From an uncultured Bacteroidales bacterium (GTDB lineage: Bacteria; Bacteroidota; Bacteroidia; Bacteroidales; Muribaculaceae): a DNA stretch of 64,000 nt. A model generated the notes under the pieces. It worked only from the letters and a program-made list of their open reading frames with translations, searched no databases and had not been told where the DNA came from. A program made the translations under genes and the position numbers. Shown here one piece after another: positions 20,672 through 29,342 of the stretch. Numbering within the stretch: the first letter of the stretch is position 1; each line of letters starts with the position of its first letter. The stretch is taken from NCBI GenBank assembly GCA_949285735.1, contig CASEAQ010000015.1, forward strand, positions 33,049 to 97,048. The letters are read 5' to 3'.

Positions 20672-23600
20672 ATGAAAGCAAAGAAGATAATAATAAGGTC
20701 GTTGAAAGTGCTTGCATGGACGGTTGCTTCGCTCGTCGTCGTGCTGGCTCTTGCATTGTGGGCGGTGGTGTGGCTGATTTCGCCGGAAAACCTTACCCGA
20801 TATGCCGAGGAGGCTGCCAACAAGTATCTCGATGCACAAGTCGAGATAGGCAAACTGGAGCTTACGGCTTATTCCACTTTCCCCATTCTGCATGTTGACA
20901 TCGACAGCTTGAGGGTGCTGTCGGGCAGCCTCGACAGTATTCCGGGAATGGACAGCATCGCATTGCCCGACAATGCCGAGCACCTGCTGTCGTTCTCTAA
21001 ATTGCATTTGGGTGTGAATCTTGCCGAAGCAATGATTGGCCGCGTCGATGTGAAAGACTTGTCGGTGACCGATCTCGATGTCAACATTGTGGAGGTGTCG
21101 CCGGTGGCAAGCAACTATGCCATTGTGCCAATGTCGCCCGATGCCGAAGCCGACACGGTGGCTGCCGACACGTCGATGATGGAATTGCCGTGGATGCGTT
21201 GTAAGCAGATTATGCTGAAGGGCACCACGCGGCTGGCTTATTATTCGGCTGCCAATGATGTGTCGGCAAAGATGACGCTCGATACGGCGTCGATTATCGC
21301 CACAGGGCGCGATACATACAGGCTCGACTTGGCTGGCGTAGCAAGTTGCTCGATGGCTGGCGAGATGGTGGTGACCGATTTCCCGTTCAGCATGGGAACG
21401 GATATTGGCTGGAACTATCGCAGAATGATGGATATAAGCGTTTCCGACTTGCAAGCCTGCTTGCTCGACATTCCCATAACAGGCAATGTGACGCTGCTTG
21501 CCGAGGAGGGCGACCCGGTGTTGCACGACTTCGACTTGCGAATCGACTCGGTGAGGTTTGCCTCGGTGGTTCCGCAATTGCCTGGCAAGTACCGGCGAAT
21601 GTTCGACCGCGTGCGCAGCAACCTCATGGCGTCGGTCGATGTGCATCTTAACGAGCCATACGTGCTGACGGGCGAGCAAATGCCGTCGATGTCGGCACGG
21701 TTGGTTGTCCCCGATTCCTATTGGCAAATGATAGGCGGACGCGGACGTATCGATCGCCTCGCGCTCGATGCCCAAATGGAGCTCGACGGTGAACGACCGT
21801 ATGCAAGTGCCGTGACGCTCAATAATTTGATATTGAATGGCGTGGCTGTGAAATTGCAGTTGTCGGGCAAGGCGACAAATATATTTGCTGACCCCCACGT
21901 GACGGCTACTGTGAATGGTCACACCGACTTGGGCATTATTGCCGGAATGGCAAACGTGCCGCTCAACTTCACCATTGCCGGAGATGCCGAAGCCAATGCT
22001 TCGGTTGAAATGAAGATGAGCGACCTCAACAAGGAGAATCTGCACAAGGTGAAACTGAGTGGCAGCCTCGGGTTGCACAATTTGGCTTACGACAATATTC
22101 TCGACACTATGAGCGTAAGGGCTGGTTTTGCCATGCTGTCGTTTGGCAACCAAGAGACCTATACGAAGCGCGATTCGACCACGGGCGAAGACCTGTTGCG
22201 TGTTACCGCCAGCGTCGATACGCTCGCTGCGTTGCTGCCAGGCTTGGACTTGTCGCTCAATAACTTGCGCATAGGCGCAGGGGCTGTGGGCGCATGGCGA
22301 GCTGCCAAGGACTCGACGCAGGTGATACCAATGGGATTTAACGTGTCGGCGCGGAAGATACGCATGAAGCAGGAAAACGGCACATTCATCGCCACTAAAG
22401 GAGTGACATGTAGCGGCAGTGTGTCGCGTTTCCGCGATATAAACAAGTTGCCGGTATTTTATTTGGGATTCGGGCTCGACACGCTCTTATATCGCGACAA
22501 TGCGCAATTTGTGTATCTCAAGGATAGCAAAATCGACCTCGTTGCCAACCGTCGGGTCAATTGGCGGCGCATGAACCGCACTCGCCAGTTTGTTGACACC
22601 TTGCGGGCGCAGCATCCCGACTGGAGCAACGACACGCTGCTTGCCGTAGTGAAGGAGCAGCAACGCCTGCAGCGCGAAGCCCGCAAGAAGCGTAGGGCGC
22701 AGCGGCAACAACAGCGCACCAAGCTCGACGATGCCGAGGTGATGGATATGACGGTCGATAGCGGATTTGCACGTTTGCTTGCCCAGTGGCAGCTGCATGG
22801 CAGAATAAAGAGCAACACGGGCGCTATGTACACACCATATTTTCCGTTGCGTAACCGCATTACCGATGTCGATGTGAAGTTCAATGCCGATAGTGTTACC
22901 GTCGAGAGCTTCAACTACACCGTGGGCAAGAGCAACTTCAGCATGAAGGGGAAATTGAAGAATATACGTTCGACGTTGATGGGGCGTACACGACGTCCGC
23001 TTGATATAGCATTGATAGTGAAAGCCGACTCGATTGATGTCAACCAGCTTGTGGGGGCTGCCGCCGACGGATTGGCTTATTCGGGCGATGCCGTGGGGCT
23101 TAACAATATGGATAGCACCATTACCGACATTGACCAGATGCAGCAACAGGTTGAGGCAGAGCAGACCGACACGACGCTTGCTGCATTTGTGGTGCCACGC
23201 AACATCGAGGCAAAGATTGCCGTGCGCAGCAACAATATTACATTTGCCGACATGAATTTCAACGAGTTCGACGGTAACCTGTTTATCCACGACGGCGTCA
23301 TCAACCTCAATGAACTGAAGGCTACTTCCGACATAGGTTCGGCACGGTTCAACGCAATGTATGCCTCGACCGACCGCCACAATATAAAGTTTGGTATGGA
23401 TCTCGGACTTGAGAAGATAAGGGTAGGGGCGTTCCTGCACATGATTCCTGCCATCGATTCGGTAATGCCTTTGTTGGAGTCGGTTGACGGTATCATAGAT
23501 GCCGATATTGCCACTACTGCCAATATCGACTCGGTGATGAATATCGACATTCCGTCGTTGCGTGCAGCTGTGAAGTTGCATGGCGACAGCCTCGTGTTTA

Positions 23601-24232
23601 TGGATGCCGAAACATTCCGCAAGATTGGCAAGATGTTGCGTTTCAAGAACCGCGACCACAACATGATAGACCAGATGACCGTCGAACTGCTTGTCGAAAA
23701 CTCGCAGATGATGCTCTTCCCGTTCATGTTCAACGTTGACCGCTACAAGCTCGGTGTGCTTGGCTACAACGACTTGGATTTGAACTTCCGCTACCATATC
23801 TCGGTGCTGAAGTCGCCTATACCGTTCAAGTTTGGCATAAACATCTACGGCAACCCCGACGACATGCACTTCCGTTTCGGCGGTGCCAAATATAAGGAAG
23901 ACGACTTGAGGGCAGAGATGGTGGAAATTGTTGACACGGCTCGTATCAACTTGCGCGAACAAATCAATGCGGCGTTGCGCCGAGGGGCAAATGCGGCATT
24001 GCGTTCAAACTTGGAAGTCGGCAACCGTCGTCCTAATATGCGCCGCATGGTGGAAGATGCCGAGAAGGACGGACTTTCGGCAACCGACAGCCTGCAAATG
24101 ATGCAACAGGGCATGATAGAGCACCCCGATACAACTTCCGTTCCCGCACCCAAATCTGAAGCCGTCGGGAATGAAGGTTTGGAAAAGAGGAATCGCGAAG
24201 CAATAAAAAACGAAGAAGAACAGGGGAATTAG
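20672..24232 (+). CDS. AsmA family giant envelope protein
   Basis: The product is about 1186 residues from MKAKKIIIRSLKV; a GTG at 20654 is an alternative start. One N-terminal membrane helix (about 12-35) is followed by a very long run of alternating beta strands. AsmA-type N-terminal features are present (NLTRYAEEAANKYLDAQVEIGKLEL). A Lys/Arg/Gln-rich helix (about 650-690) interrupts the strands. Proteins of this class form hydrophobic grooves bridging inner and outer membranes for lipid transport. The Gln/Glu-rich tail is probably disordered. The upstream neighbour is a DUF5715 protein, so an envelope maintenance role is likely. Confidence 0.8.
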   Translation: MKAKKIIIRSLKVLAWTVASLVVVLALALWAVVWLISPENLTRYAEEAANKYLDAQVEIGKLELTAYSTFPILHVDIDSLRVLSGSLDSIPGMDSIALPDNAEHLLSFSKLHLGVNLAEAMIGRVDVKDLSVTDLDVNIVEVSPVASNYAIVPMSPDAEADTVAADTSMMELPWMRCKQIMLKGTTRLAYYSAANDVSAKMTLDTASIIATGRDTYRLDLAGVASCSMAGEMVVTDFPFSMGTDIGWNYRRMMDISVSDLQACLLDIPITGNVTLLAEEGDPVLHDFDLRIDSVRFASVVPQLPGKYRRMFDRVRSNLMASVDVHLNEPYVLTGEQMPSMSARLVVPDSYWQMIGGRGRIDRLALDAQMELDGERPYASAVTLNNLILNGVAVKLQLSGKATNIFADPHVTATVNGHTDLGIIAGMANVPLNFTIAGDAEANASVEMKMSDLNKENLHKVKLSGSLGLHNLAYDNILDTMSVRAGFAMLSFGNQETYTKRDSTTGEDLLRVTASVDTLAALLPGLDLSLNNLRIGAGAVGAWRAAKDSTQVIPMGFNVSARKIRMKQENGTFIATKGVTCSGSVSRFRDINKLPVFYLGFGLDTLLYRDNAQFVYLKDSKIDLVANRRVNWRRMNRTRQFVDTLRAQHPDWSNDTLLAVVKEQQRLQREARKKRRAQRQQQRTKLDDAEVMDMTVDSGFARLLAQWQLHGRIKSNTGAMYTPYFPLRNRITDVDVKFNADSVTVESFNYTVGKSNFSMKGKLKNIRSTLMGRTRRPLDIALIVKADSIDVNQLVGAAADGLAYSGDAVGLNNMDSTITDIDQMQQQVEAEQTDTTLAAFVVPRNIEAKIAVRSNNITFADMNFNEFDGNLFIHDGVINLNELKATSDIGSARFNAMYASTDRHNIKFGMDLGLEKIRVGAFLHMIPAIDSVMPLLESVDGIIDADIATTANIDSVMNIDIPSLRAAVKLHGDSLVFMDAETFRKIGKMLRFKNRDHNMIDQMTVELLVENSQMMLFPFMFNVDRYKLGVLGYNDLDLNFRYHISVLKSPIPFKFGINIYGNPDDMHFRFGGAKYKEDDLRAEMVEIVDTARINLREQINAALRRGANAALRSNLEVGNRRPNMRRMVEDAEKDGLSATDSLQMMQQGMIEHPDTTSVPAPKSEAVGNEGLEKRNREAIKNEEEQGN

Positions 24233-24236
24233 GAAA

Positions 24237-24354
24237 GAGGAATTAGGAATGGGGAATTAGGAATCAGTTCTGTTAATTGGCAGTGTGCTGATAAATAATT
24301 GCCGCCGTTGCAGGCATCGAAACTGCAACGGCGGCAAAATATTCCTAATTCCTC
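24237..24354. terminator. Bidirectional terminator region with CCGCCGTTGCAG hairpin, copy A
   Basis: GAGGAATTAGGAAT-type repeats (from 24237) are mirrored by ATTCCTAATTCCTC (to 24354). In the centre TTGCCGCCGTTGCAG (24299-24313) pairs perfectly with 24323-24337 over a 9-nt loop, flanked by A/T on both sides. It separates the convergent AsmA and DUF-type genes. The same hairpin recurs at 31051-31092 and 61635-61676. Confidence 0.8.
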
Positions 24355-24376
24355 ATTGTCAATTGATAGTTGTCAA

Positions 24377-25063
24377 TTATTCTCGCCACGTATTAGGGGT
24401 GATGATGATTTCGTCGATGCGATACAGGGCGTAGTTGTCGGTGAGCGAGGTCATGATGCCCTCGTCGGTGTAGCTGGCTATTTTAGGGGAGGCGGTTTCA
24501 TCGAGCCATTTCAGAAAGAGCATTCCGTCGGTTGCCTTGCACAGTTCGCTGCTGCCGTTGATGCCGTCTTCGGCTTCGCCAAGGCGCATTTCGGCATCGG
24601 GATATGCCGAAAAAACCGAGGCAAACGTCGAACCGACACCTATGCCACGCTCGGTGAAGTAGTCGCCGGCAAGAATGAATATCGCGCTGATGCGGCGGTG
24701 GGAGCTGTTTTGCAAAATTATTTGTATCTCGCCGTCTTTGCTAAGGGTGTAGTTGCGCCCCGTCGGCGTGTCGTCGGTGATTATGCTGTCGATGTCGAAG
24801 TGTGTCGATAGTCGTTTCACTGCCGTTGCCGTTTCTTCGCCTATCAGCACCATTCCGCTGATGCCGTCGCTGTCGATTATCGCGCCGGGCATTATGGTGT
24901 CGGTTTCGATATGTTGCTGCTCGGGTTGACGGCTCTTTTCCCATGCCATGTCGTCGATGGCGTCGTGGGTGAAGCCATTTATTATGATTACGGCTGCGGC
25001 AATTGCCATGATTGCCGCTATCGCCCACAATGCTTTGTGGCTGTGTTTCCTGCGTCGGTTCAT
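24377..25063 (-). CDS. Membrane-anchored hypothetical protein
   Basis: The product is 228 residues with a basic N-terminus (MNRRRKHSHK) and one membrane helix at about 11-30. A soluble domain of about 190 residues follows, containing IFILAGDYFTERGIGVGSTFASVFSAYPDAEMRLGE. That pattern resembles small lipoproteins in which a threshold Gly-x-Gly segment precedes a strand, but I cannot name the family. It faces the periplasm by its topology. Its start lies 4 nt from the stop of the GHL10 glycosidase gene upstream, so the pair forms a tight operon. Confidence 0.6.
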   Translation of the reverse strand: MNRRRKHSHKALWAIAAIMAIAAAVIIINGFTHDAIDDMAWEKSRQPEQQHIETDTIMPGAIIDSDGISGMVLIGEETATAVKRLSTHFDIDSIITDDTPTGRNYTLSKDGEIQIILQNSSHRRISAIFILAGDYFTERGIGVGSTFASVFSAYPDAEMRLGEAEDGINGSSELCKATDGMLFLKWLDETASPKIASYTDEGIMTSLTDNYALYRIDEIIITPNTWRE

Positions 25064-25067
25064 CTTG

Positions 25068-26579
25068 TCAATATTTTATGGTTATCTTTTCCCCCTTTGG
25101 ACTTTCGTTGTTGGCACGGTCGAGCACGGTTACCACGTAGGTGTATTTCCCTTTTTCCGACAGCGTTTCGCTATATTGCTGGTCGGGAGTGACGGCACGA
25201 ATGGCTGCTGCATTGCCGAGGTCGATGTTGCTGCCGCTGTCGAAGCGGTAAACCACATAGAACCGTGGTTGCTGCATCGGGTCGTGCACCTTGGGCGCGT
25301 TCCAGTGCAGCTCTACGATGCCTTGCTTGTCGCAGCCTCCCCCCAACTTGCCCACTTCGTCCGGCAGCTCGCTGTCGAGCCACGTATAGGCTGGAACGAG
25401 GGCGATGGTTGACTGGTATTTCTTGCCAAGTTGCGTTGCCACACCCTTGTAGTTGTCAACGACCAAGTAGCCGGGCCACCAGCAATTGCCTTGCACGTTG
25501 GGCAACGTGCGCGACAGGCGTATTTTGTGCCCAAGCTGGTTTTTCTCTTGCGACCGTCCGATGTCGGGCTTGTCCATAGTGGTTTTCACCGATTGCCCAA
25601 TGTAGAGATGCCTGCCATTGGCATGGTCGTTCCACCAGTAGGCAAGTTTTTGCGATGATGCCACCTTGTGTTCAAGCTCCCAGTAGAGTTGTGGGATTAG
25701 GTAGTCGATCCAGCCACGTTCAGCCCACAGTGTCACGTCGGCATACAGGTCGTCGTAGTTTTGCAGTCCGCCGGTGTCGCTGCCGTCGGGGTCCGACTTC
25801 TTGTTGCGCCAGATGCCGAATGGGCTTATTCCGAGCCTCACCCATGGCTTCACGCCGCTGATTGCGTTGTGCAGCTGCTCGATGAGCAGGTTCACGTTTT
25901 GCCGCCGCCAGTCGCCACGGTTTTTCCCTTTGCCAAATTTGCGGTACGACGCATTGTCGGGAAACGGTTTTCCGTTCACCGGGTAGGGATAGAAATAGTC
26001 GTCGAGGTGTATCGCATCGATGTCGTAGCGTTTCACTATGTCGGTCACGATTTTGGTGATATAGTCACGATTTTCCTTGTAGGCTGGGTCGAAGTATATC
26101 TTGCCGGCATATTTCACGAAGCGTTCGGGGTGCTTGTGGAAGACGTGGCTACGTGGCGGCACTTCGCGCGACGACAGCGTGACGCGGTAGGGGTTGAGCC
26201 ACGCATGTAGTTCCATGCCACGGGCATGGGCTTGTTCCACCATGAATTGCAGCGGGTCCCACTCGGGCGACGGGGCTTTGCCTGCCGTGCCTGTGAGGTG
26301 CTTGCTCCATGGCTCGATGTCGGAGCGGTAGAATGCGTCCGACTGTGGCCGCACTTGGAAGATGACGGCGTTGCAACCAGCCTCGTGCAGCTTGTCGAGC
26401 AGTTGGCACAAGTATATTTGGTTGTCGAGAGTGGACTGTTGCGCATATTGTTCTTGATAGATGGTGTTGAGCCATGCGCCGCGAAACTCGCGCTTGGGAT
26501 TTTGTGCGGCGATGGTGCTGCAAGCCGCGAGAGCAATGGCGGCTAAGGCGATTATTTGTCGCAGGTGGTGAATCTTCAT
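25068..26579 (-). CDS. GHL10 family glycoside hydrolase (DUF187), secreted
   Basis: The 503-residue product has a signal peptide with a lipobox-like LAACST (Cys20). The TIM-barrel GHL10 domain fills about 28-390, with FRGAWLNTIY at its start and YDIDAIHLDDYFYPYP carrying candidate acidic residues. A fibronectin-III-like C-terminal domain follows (about 405-500, VELHWNAP...YVVYRFDS). Family members are predicted glycosidases; a few related proteins act on peptidoglycan or polysaccharide. The substrate here is not predictable. It is the first gene of the two-gene leftward operon with the anchored hypothetical protein. Confidence 0.85.
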   Translation of the reverse strand: MKIHHLRQIIALAAIALAACSTIAAQNPKREFRGAWLNTIYQEQYAQQSTLDNQIYLCQLLDKLHEAGCNAVIFQVRPQSDAFYRSDIEPWSKHLTGTAGKAPSPEWDPLQFMVEQAHARGMELHAWLNPYRVTLSSREVPPRSHVFHKHPERFVKYAGKIYFDPAYKENRDYITKIVTDIVKRYDIDAIHLDDYFYPYPVNGKPFPDNASYRKFGKGKNRGDWRRQNVNLLIEQLHNAISGVKPWVRLGISPFGIWRNKKSDPDGSDTGGLQNYDDLYADVTLWAERGWIDYLIPQLYWELEHKVASSQKLAYWWNDHANGRHLYIGQSVKTTMDKPDIGRSQEKNQLGHKIRLSRTLPNVQGNCWWPGYLVVDNYKGVATQLGKKYQSTIALVPAYTWLDSELPDEVGKLGGGCDKQGIVELHWNAPKVHDPMQQPRFYVVYRFDSGSNIDLGNAAAIRAVTPDQQYSETLSEKGKYTYVVTVLDRANNESPKGEKITIKY

Positions 26580-26907
26580 TGGTGGTTTCCTGAAATATAT
26601 TTCTGAATTGCAACTGTAAAAGTAGCAATAAAAAGTGGCATAATGCTGCCATAGGATGAAAAAAGGTAAAAGTGGTGCCGTTTGGCAGAATTTATGTCCG
26701 CAATCGGCTATATGGAGGTGTAAATAATTATTTTTTGCTGTAAAAGTTATATAAATGAGAATATATGTTTAACTTTGTGAACTAATTGGCATATTGTTGT
26801 TGTGCCGCAATAGATAATGCCTGTCTGACGTTATCCTCTTGATGGGCTTGGATATATAGTTGTAATAGGCTCGTTGGATTAGGTTTATTAACCATAAAAC
26901 AAGGAAA
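26580..26907. other. Divergent intergenic region upstream of the DUF4493 operon
   Basis: This 328-nt A+T-rich region lies between the leftward GHL10 gene and the rightward DUF4493 gene. TAACTTTG at 26770-26777 is a good -7 box for the rightward operon, with no clear -33 partner. The leader would be about 125 nt. I see no gene in it. Confidence 0.5.
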
Positions 26908-27597
26908 ATGAAGAAAAAAATAATAAAAGCATTGTTGCCGGTTGCTTTTGCCGCAATGGTTGCCGCGGGGTGTGACAACCCTTCGTATCCCGACCCTGCC
27001 GGCGAGCGTGGCACATTGTCGTTGTCGGGGTTCACGGTCACGGCGGTTGACACCACGATAACTTCGGGAGAGACGACGGGCATCGATGTCGCCGACTTTG
27101 TTGTGAATGTGCGAAACAGCGTCACTGGCGACGTTGCTGCTTCGTGGCGGTATGCCGAGGTGCCAGCCGAGGTGCAATTGCTCGACGGAACGTATGTGGT
27201 GGAGGCTTACAACGCCGAGGTGCAGCCTGCGGCGTGGGAAGCACCCTACTACTACGCGAGCGCGCAAGTGAGGGTGTATGGCGGCGAGACCGCCACACTG
27301 TCGGCACTGCAATGCCAGCTTGCCAATGTGAAGGTGAGCGTGGCTTATACCGATGCCTTCAAGGCTGCGATGGGCAGTGACGTGAAGGTTGACGTGTCGA
27401 TGTCGCAGGGTGGCTCGCTTGAGTTTACGCCCGATGAGACACGCTGCGGCTACTTCGAGCTGGTCGAAGGCTCGACTACGCTCGTTGCCACGCTCAGTGG
27501 CACGGTGTCGGGCGTGGATACTATGAACTACCAGGTTTTGACCAACGTGTCGGCAGGGCAGCACTACCGTATAACCTTCTCGCTCGATGGCGAGTAG
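26908..27597 (+). CDS. DUF4493 surface lipoprotein
   Basis: The 229-residue product has a lipoprotein signal ending AAGCDNP (Cys22). The body matches the DUF4493 pattern seen at the N-terminus of many Bacteroidetes fimbria-like or surface proteins: a LSGFTVTAVDTT strand, then IDVADFVVNVRNS, then WRYAEVPAEVQLLDGTYVVEAYN. It is a beta-sandwich predicted to be exported and lipid anchored. It is the first gene of a four-gene operon with two outer-membrane barrels and a PCMD lipoprotein, which suggests a joint surface structure. Its ligand is unknown. Confidence 0.8.
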   Translation: MKKKIIKALLPVAFAAMVAAGCDNPSYPDPAGERGTLSLSGFTVTAVDTTITSGETTGIDVADFVVNVRNSVTGDVAASWRYAEVPAEVQLLDGTYVVEAYNAEVQPAAWEAPYYYASAQVRVYGGETATLSALQCQLANVKVSVAYTDAFKAAMGSDVKVDVSMSQGGSLEFTPDETRCGYFELVEGSTTLVATLSGTVSGVDTMNYQVLTNVSAGQHYRITFSLDGE

Positions 27598-27655
27598 TGG
27601 GTGGCATTGCTCGATATCAATATTTTAGAAATAACACAAAACTGATAAATGGAAA

Positions 27656-28390
27656 ATGGCTAAAAGAACCATTTGGGCGATAGTGCTTGTGTTGTGCTCG
27701 GTGATAAGTGCCGTGGCGCAAGAACACTTCAGCCGAAACATAGACAGCAAGACGTTTGTGCCGAAAGGCCAGTGGATTACTGGCGTGAGTGTCAGCTACT
27801 CGCAGTCGAACAACGATAATTACCAATTTTTCATCGTTGAGGGCATCAAGGGCAACACCTACTCGTTTACGGTTACACCGATGGCGTGCTATATGTTCAA
27901 CAACGACCTTGGAGCTGGCGGACGGTTGGGCTATGAGCGCAGCCGTGTGAAGTTTGATAACGCAAATGTCATAATCGATTCAGATACCGATTACACCAAC
28001 GAAAACCTCTATTGCATCAACCAGGAGTATTCGGCAATGGGCATATTCCGCAATTATATAGGAATAGGCGACTCAAAGCGGTTTGGATTCTTCAACGAAG
28101 TGAGGCTGGAGTTTGGTGTAGGAGAGTCGAAGCTGACCAACGGCAACGGAAGCGACTTTACCGGCACATTTGAGCGTTCCTATAATATAGGCGTTGGCGT
28201 TATGCCGGGGTTGGTGATGTTCCTCACCAACTATTCGGCGATAGAGTTGAGCGTCGGGGTACTTGGTTTCAACTATTCACACACCAAGCAGACCAACGAC
28301 CAAATCTATTATGCCAGCCGGGATAGCAAAAGTGCCAATTTCAGAATTAACTTGTTCTCCATTTCATTTGGAGTGGCGTTTTATCTATAA
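27656..28390 (+). CDS. Outer-membrane beta-barrel protein
   Basis: The 244-residue product has a signal peptide (MAKRTIWAIVLVLCSVISAVAQ). Amphipathic strands with aromatic ends follow, and the C-terminus ends in an aromatic strand (FSISFGVAFYL), as expected for an outer-membrane barrel of 8-10 strands. The sequence FVPKGQWITGVSVSYSQ is closely matched by FIPKGQWSFGLDVSYG in the next gene, so the two are paralogues from a local duplication. Function is unknown; it is probably a structural or pore partner of the adjacent lipoproteins. Confidence 0.78.
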   Translation: MAKRTIWAIVLVLCSVISAVAQEHFSRNIDSKTFVPKGQWITGVSVSYSQSNNDNYQFFIVEGIKGNTYSFTVTPMACYMFNNDLGAGGRLGYERSRVKFDNANVIIDSDTDYTNENLYCINQEYSAMGIFRNYIGIGDSKRFGFFNEVRLEFGVGESKLTNGNGSDFTGTFERSYNIGVGVMPGLVMFLTNYSAIELSVGVLGFNYSHTKQTNDQIYYASRDSKSANFRINLFSISFGVAFYL

Positions 28391-28395
28391 TCACA

Positions 28396-29325
28396 ATGAA
28401 GAATACTTGGAGAAAGATAACGGTATTGGTGGCAGTTGCAGCGGTTACTGCCGTGCCTGCGTTTGCTGCCGACCTTGCCAAGACTGGCGACAAATATGTT
28501 ACTACCAATGCGGTGGTGAAGAAAAGTGTTGAAGTGATAAGCATCGACAGCATCGATGGTGGCGTGCAGGCAGTGATACCCGATGTTGACATATACAAGG
28601 AGAAGATTATCATCGACAACGACACTGTCAATCTCATAATCCCCGAACGTAATTTCGGACGGTTCGACCGTGGCTTGTTCAATTTCTTGTTTATCCCCAA
28701 GGGACAATGGTCGTTCGGCCTTGATGTGTCGTATGGGGAGTTTAATAGCCGGGATATTGACGTGCTGTCGTTCGTAGGTGACTTTGACTTCGGTGGCAGT
28801 GTGTTTTCTATCGACCCCTACATAAGCTACTTCTTTGCCCACAACCAGTCGATAGGTATGCGTTTGGGCTATTCGCGCAATAAAGCCGACCTTGGCAACC
28901 TGTCAATCGACATCGATGATATTGATGTGTCGTTGAAGGATATCGACTACAACACCGAGGAGTATTCGGCTTCGGTGTTCTACCGCCATTACATAGGACT
29001 TGACCGTTCGCGCCGCTGGGCGGTGTTCAATGAGGTTGACTTGGAGTTTGCCAGCGGCAACGGCTCGTTCGAGCGTCCCTATAACGGGGTTCCGCGCATC
29101 ACCGAGACGGTGACAACCGAGGTGCGCATGAATTTTTCGCCGGGCATCTGTTGCTTTGTCCACGACTACGTGAGCTTCAACTTGTCGTTTGGCGTGTTTG
29201 GCGTGCACTGGAAGAAGTGGCAGCAGACTACCGACAAGGTGGAAGAAGGCTCGCGCACATCGAGCGGTGCCAATTTTAAGTTTAACTTGTTTAATCTCCG
29301 CATGGGTATCGCCGTGCATATTTGA
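28396..29325 (+). CDS. Outer-membrane beta-barrel protein, paralogue with N-terminal extension
   Basis: The 309-residue product has a signal peptide ending AFAA. A segment of about 75 residues absent from its upstream paralogue follows, with strands such as KKSVEVISIDS and NDTVNLIIPE, then the same barrel beginning FIPKGQWSFGLDVSYG and ending FNLRMGIAVHI. Only 5 nt separate it from the previous gene. The extension could form a periplasmic plug or an interaction surface. The shared core and tight spacing imply that the two barrels work together. No catalytic residues were recognised. Confidence 0.78.
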   Translation: MKNTWRKITVLVAVAAVTAVPAFAADLAKTGDKYVTTNAVVKKSVEVISIDSIDGGVQAVIPDVDIYKEKIIIDNDTVNLIIPERNFGRFDRGLFNFLFIPKGQWSFGLDVSYGEFNSRDIDVLSFVGDFDFGGSVFSIDPYISYFFAHNQSIGMRLGYSRNKADLGNLSIDIDDIDVSLKDIDYNTEEYSASVFYRHYIGLDRSRRWAVFNEVDLEFASGNGSFERPYNGVPRITETVTTEVRMNFSPGICCFVHDYVSFNLSFGVFGVHWKKWQQTTDKVEEGSRTSSGANFKFNLFNLRMGIAVHI

Positions 29326-29342
29326 GAAAAGCAGAACGCCGT

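Noticed and set aside
20489-22153. 554-codon minus-strand frame over the start of the AsmA-like gene
   Set aside because: It is a shadow frame, His/Arg-rich, with no signal, motif or promoter.
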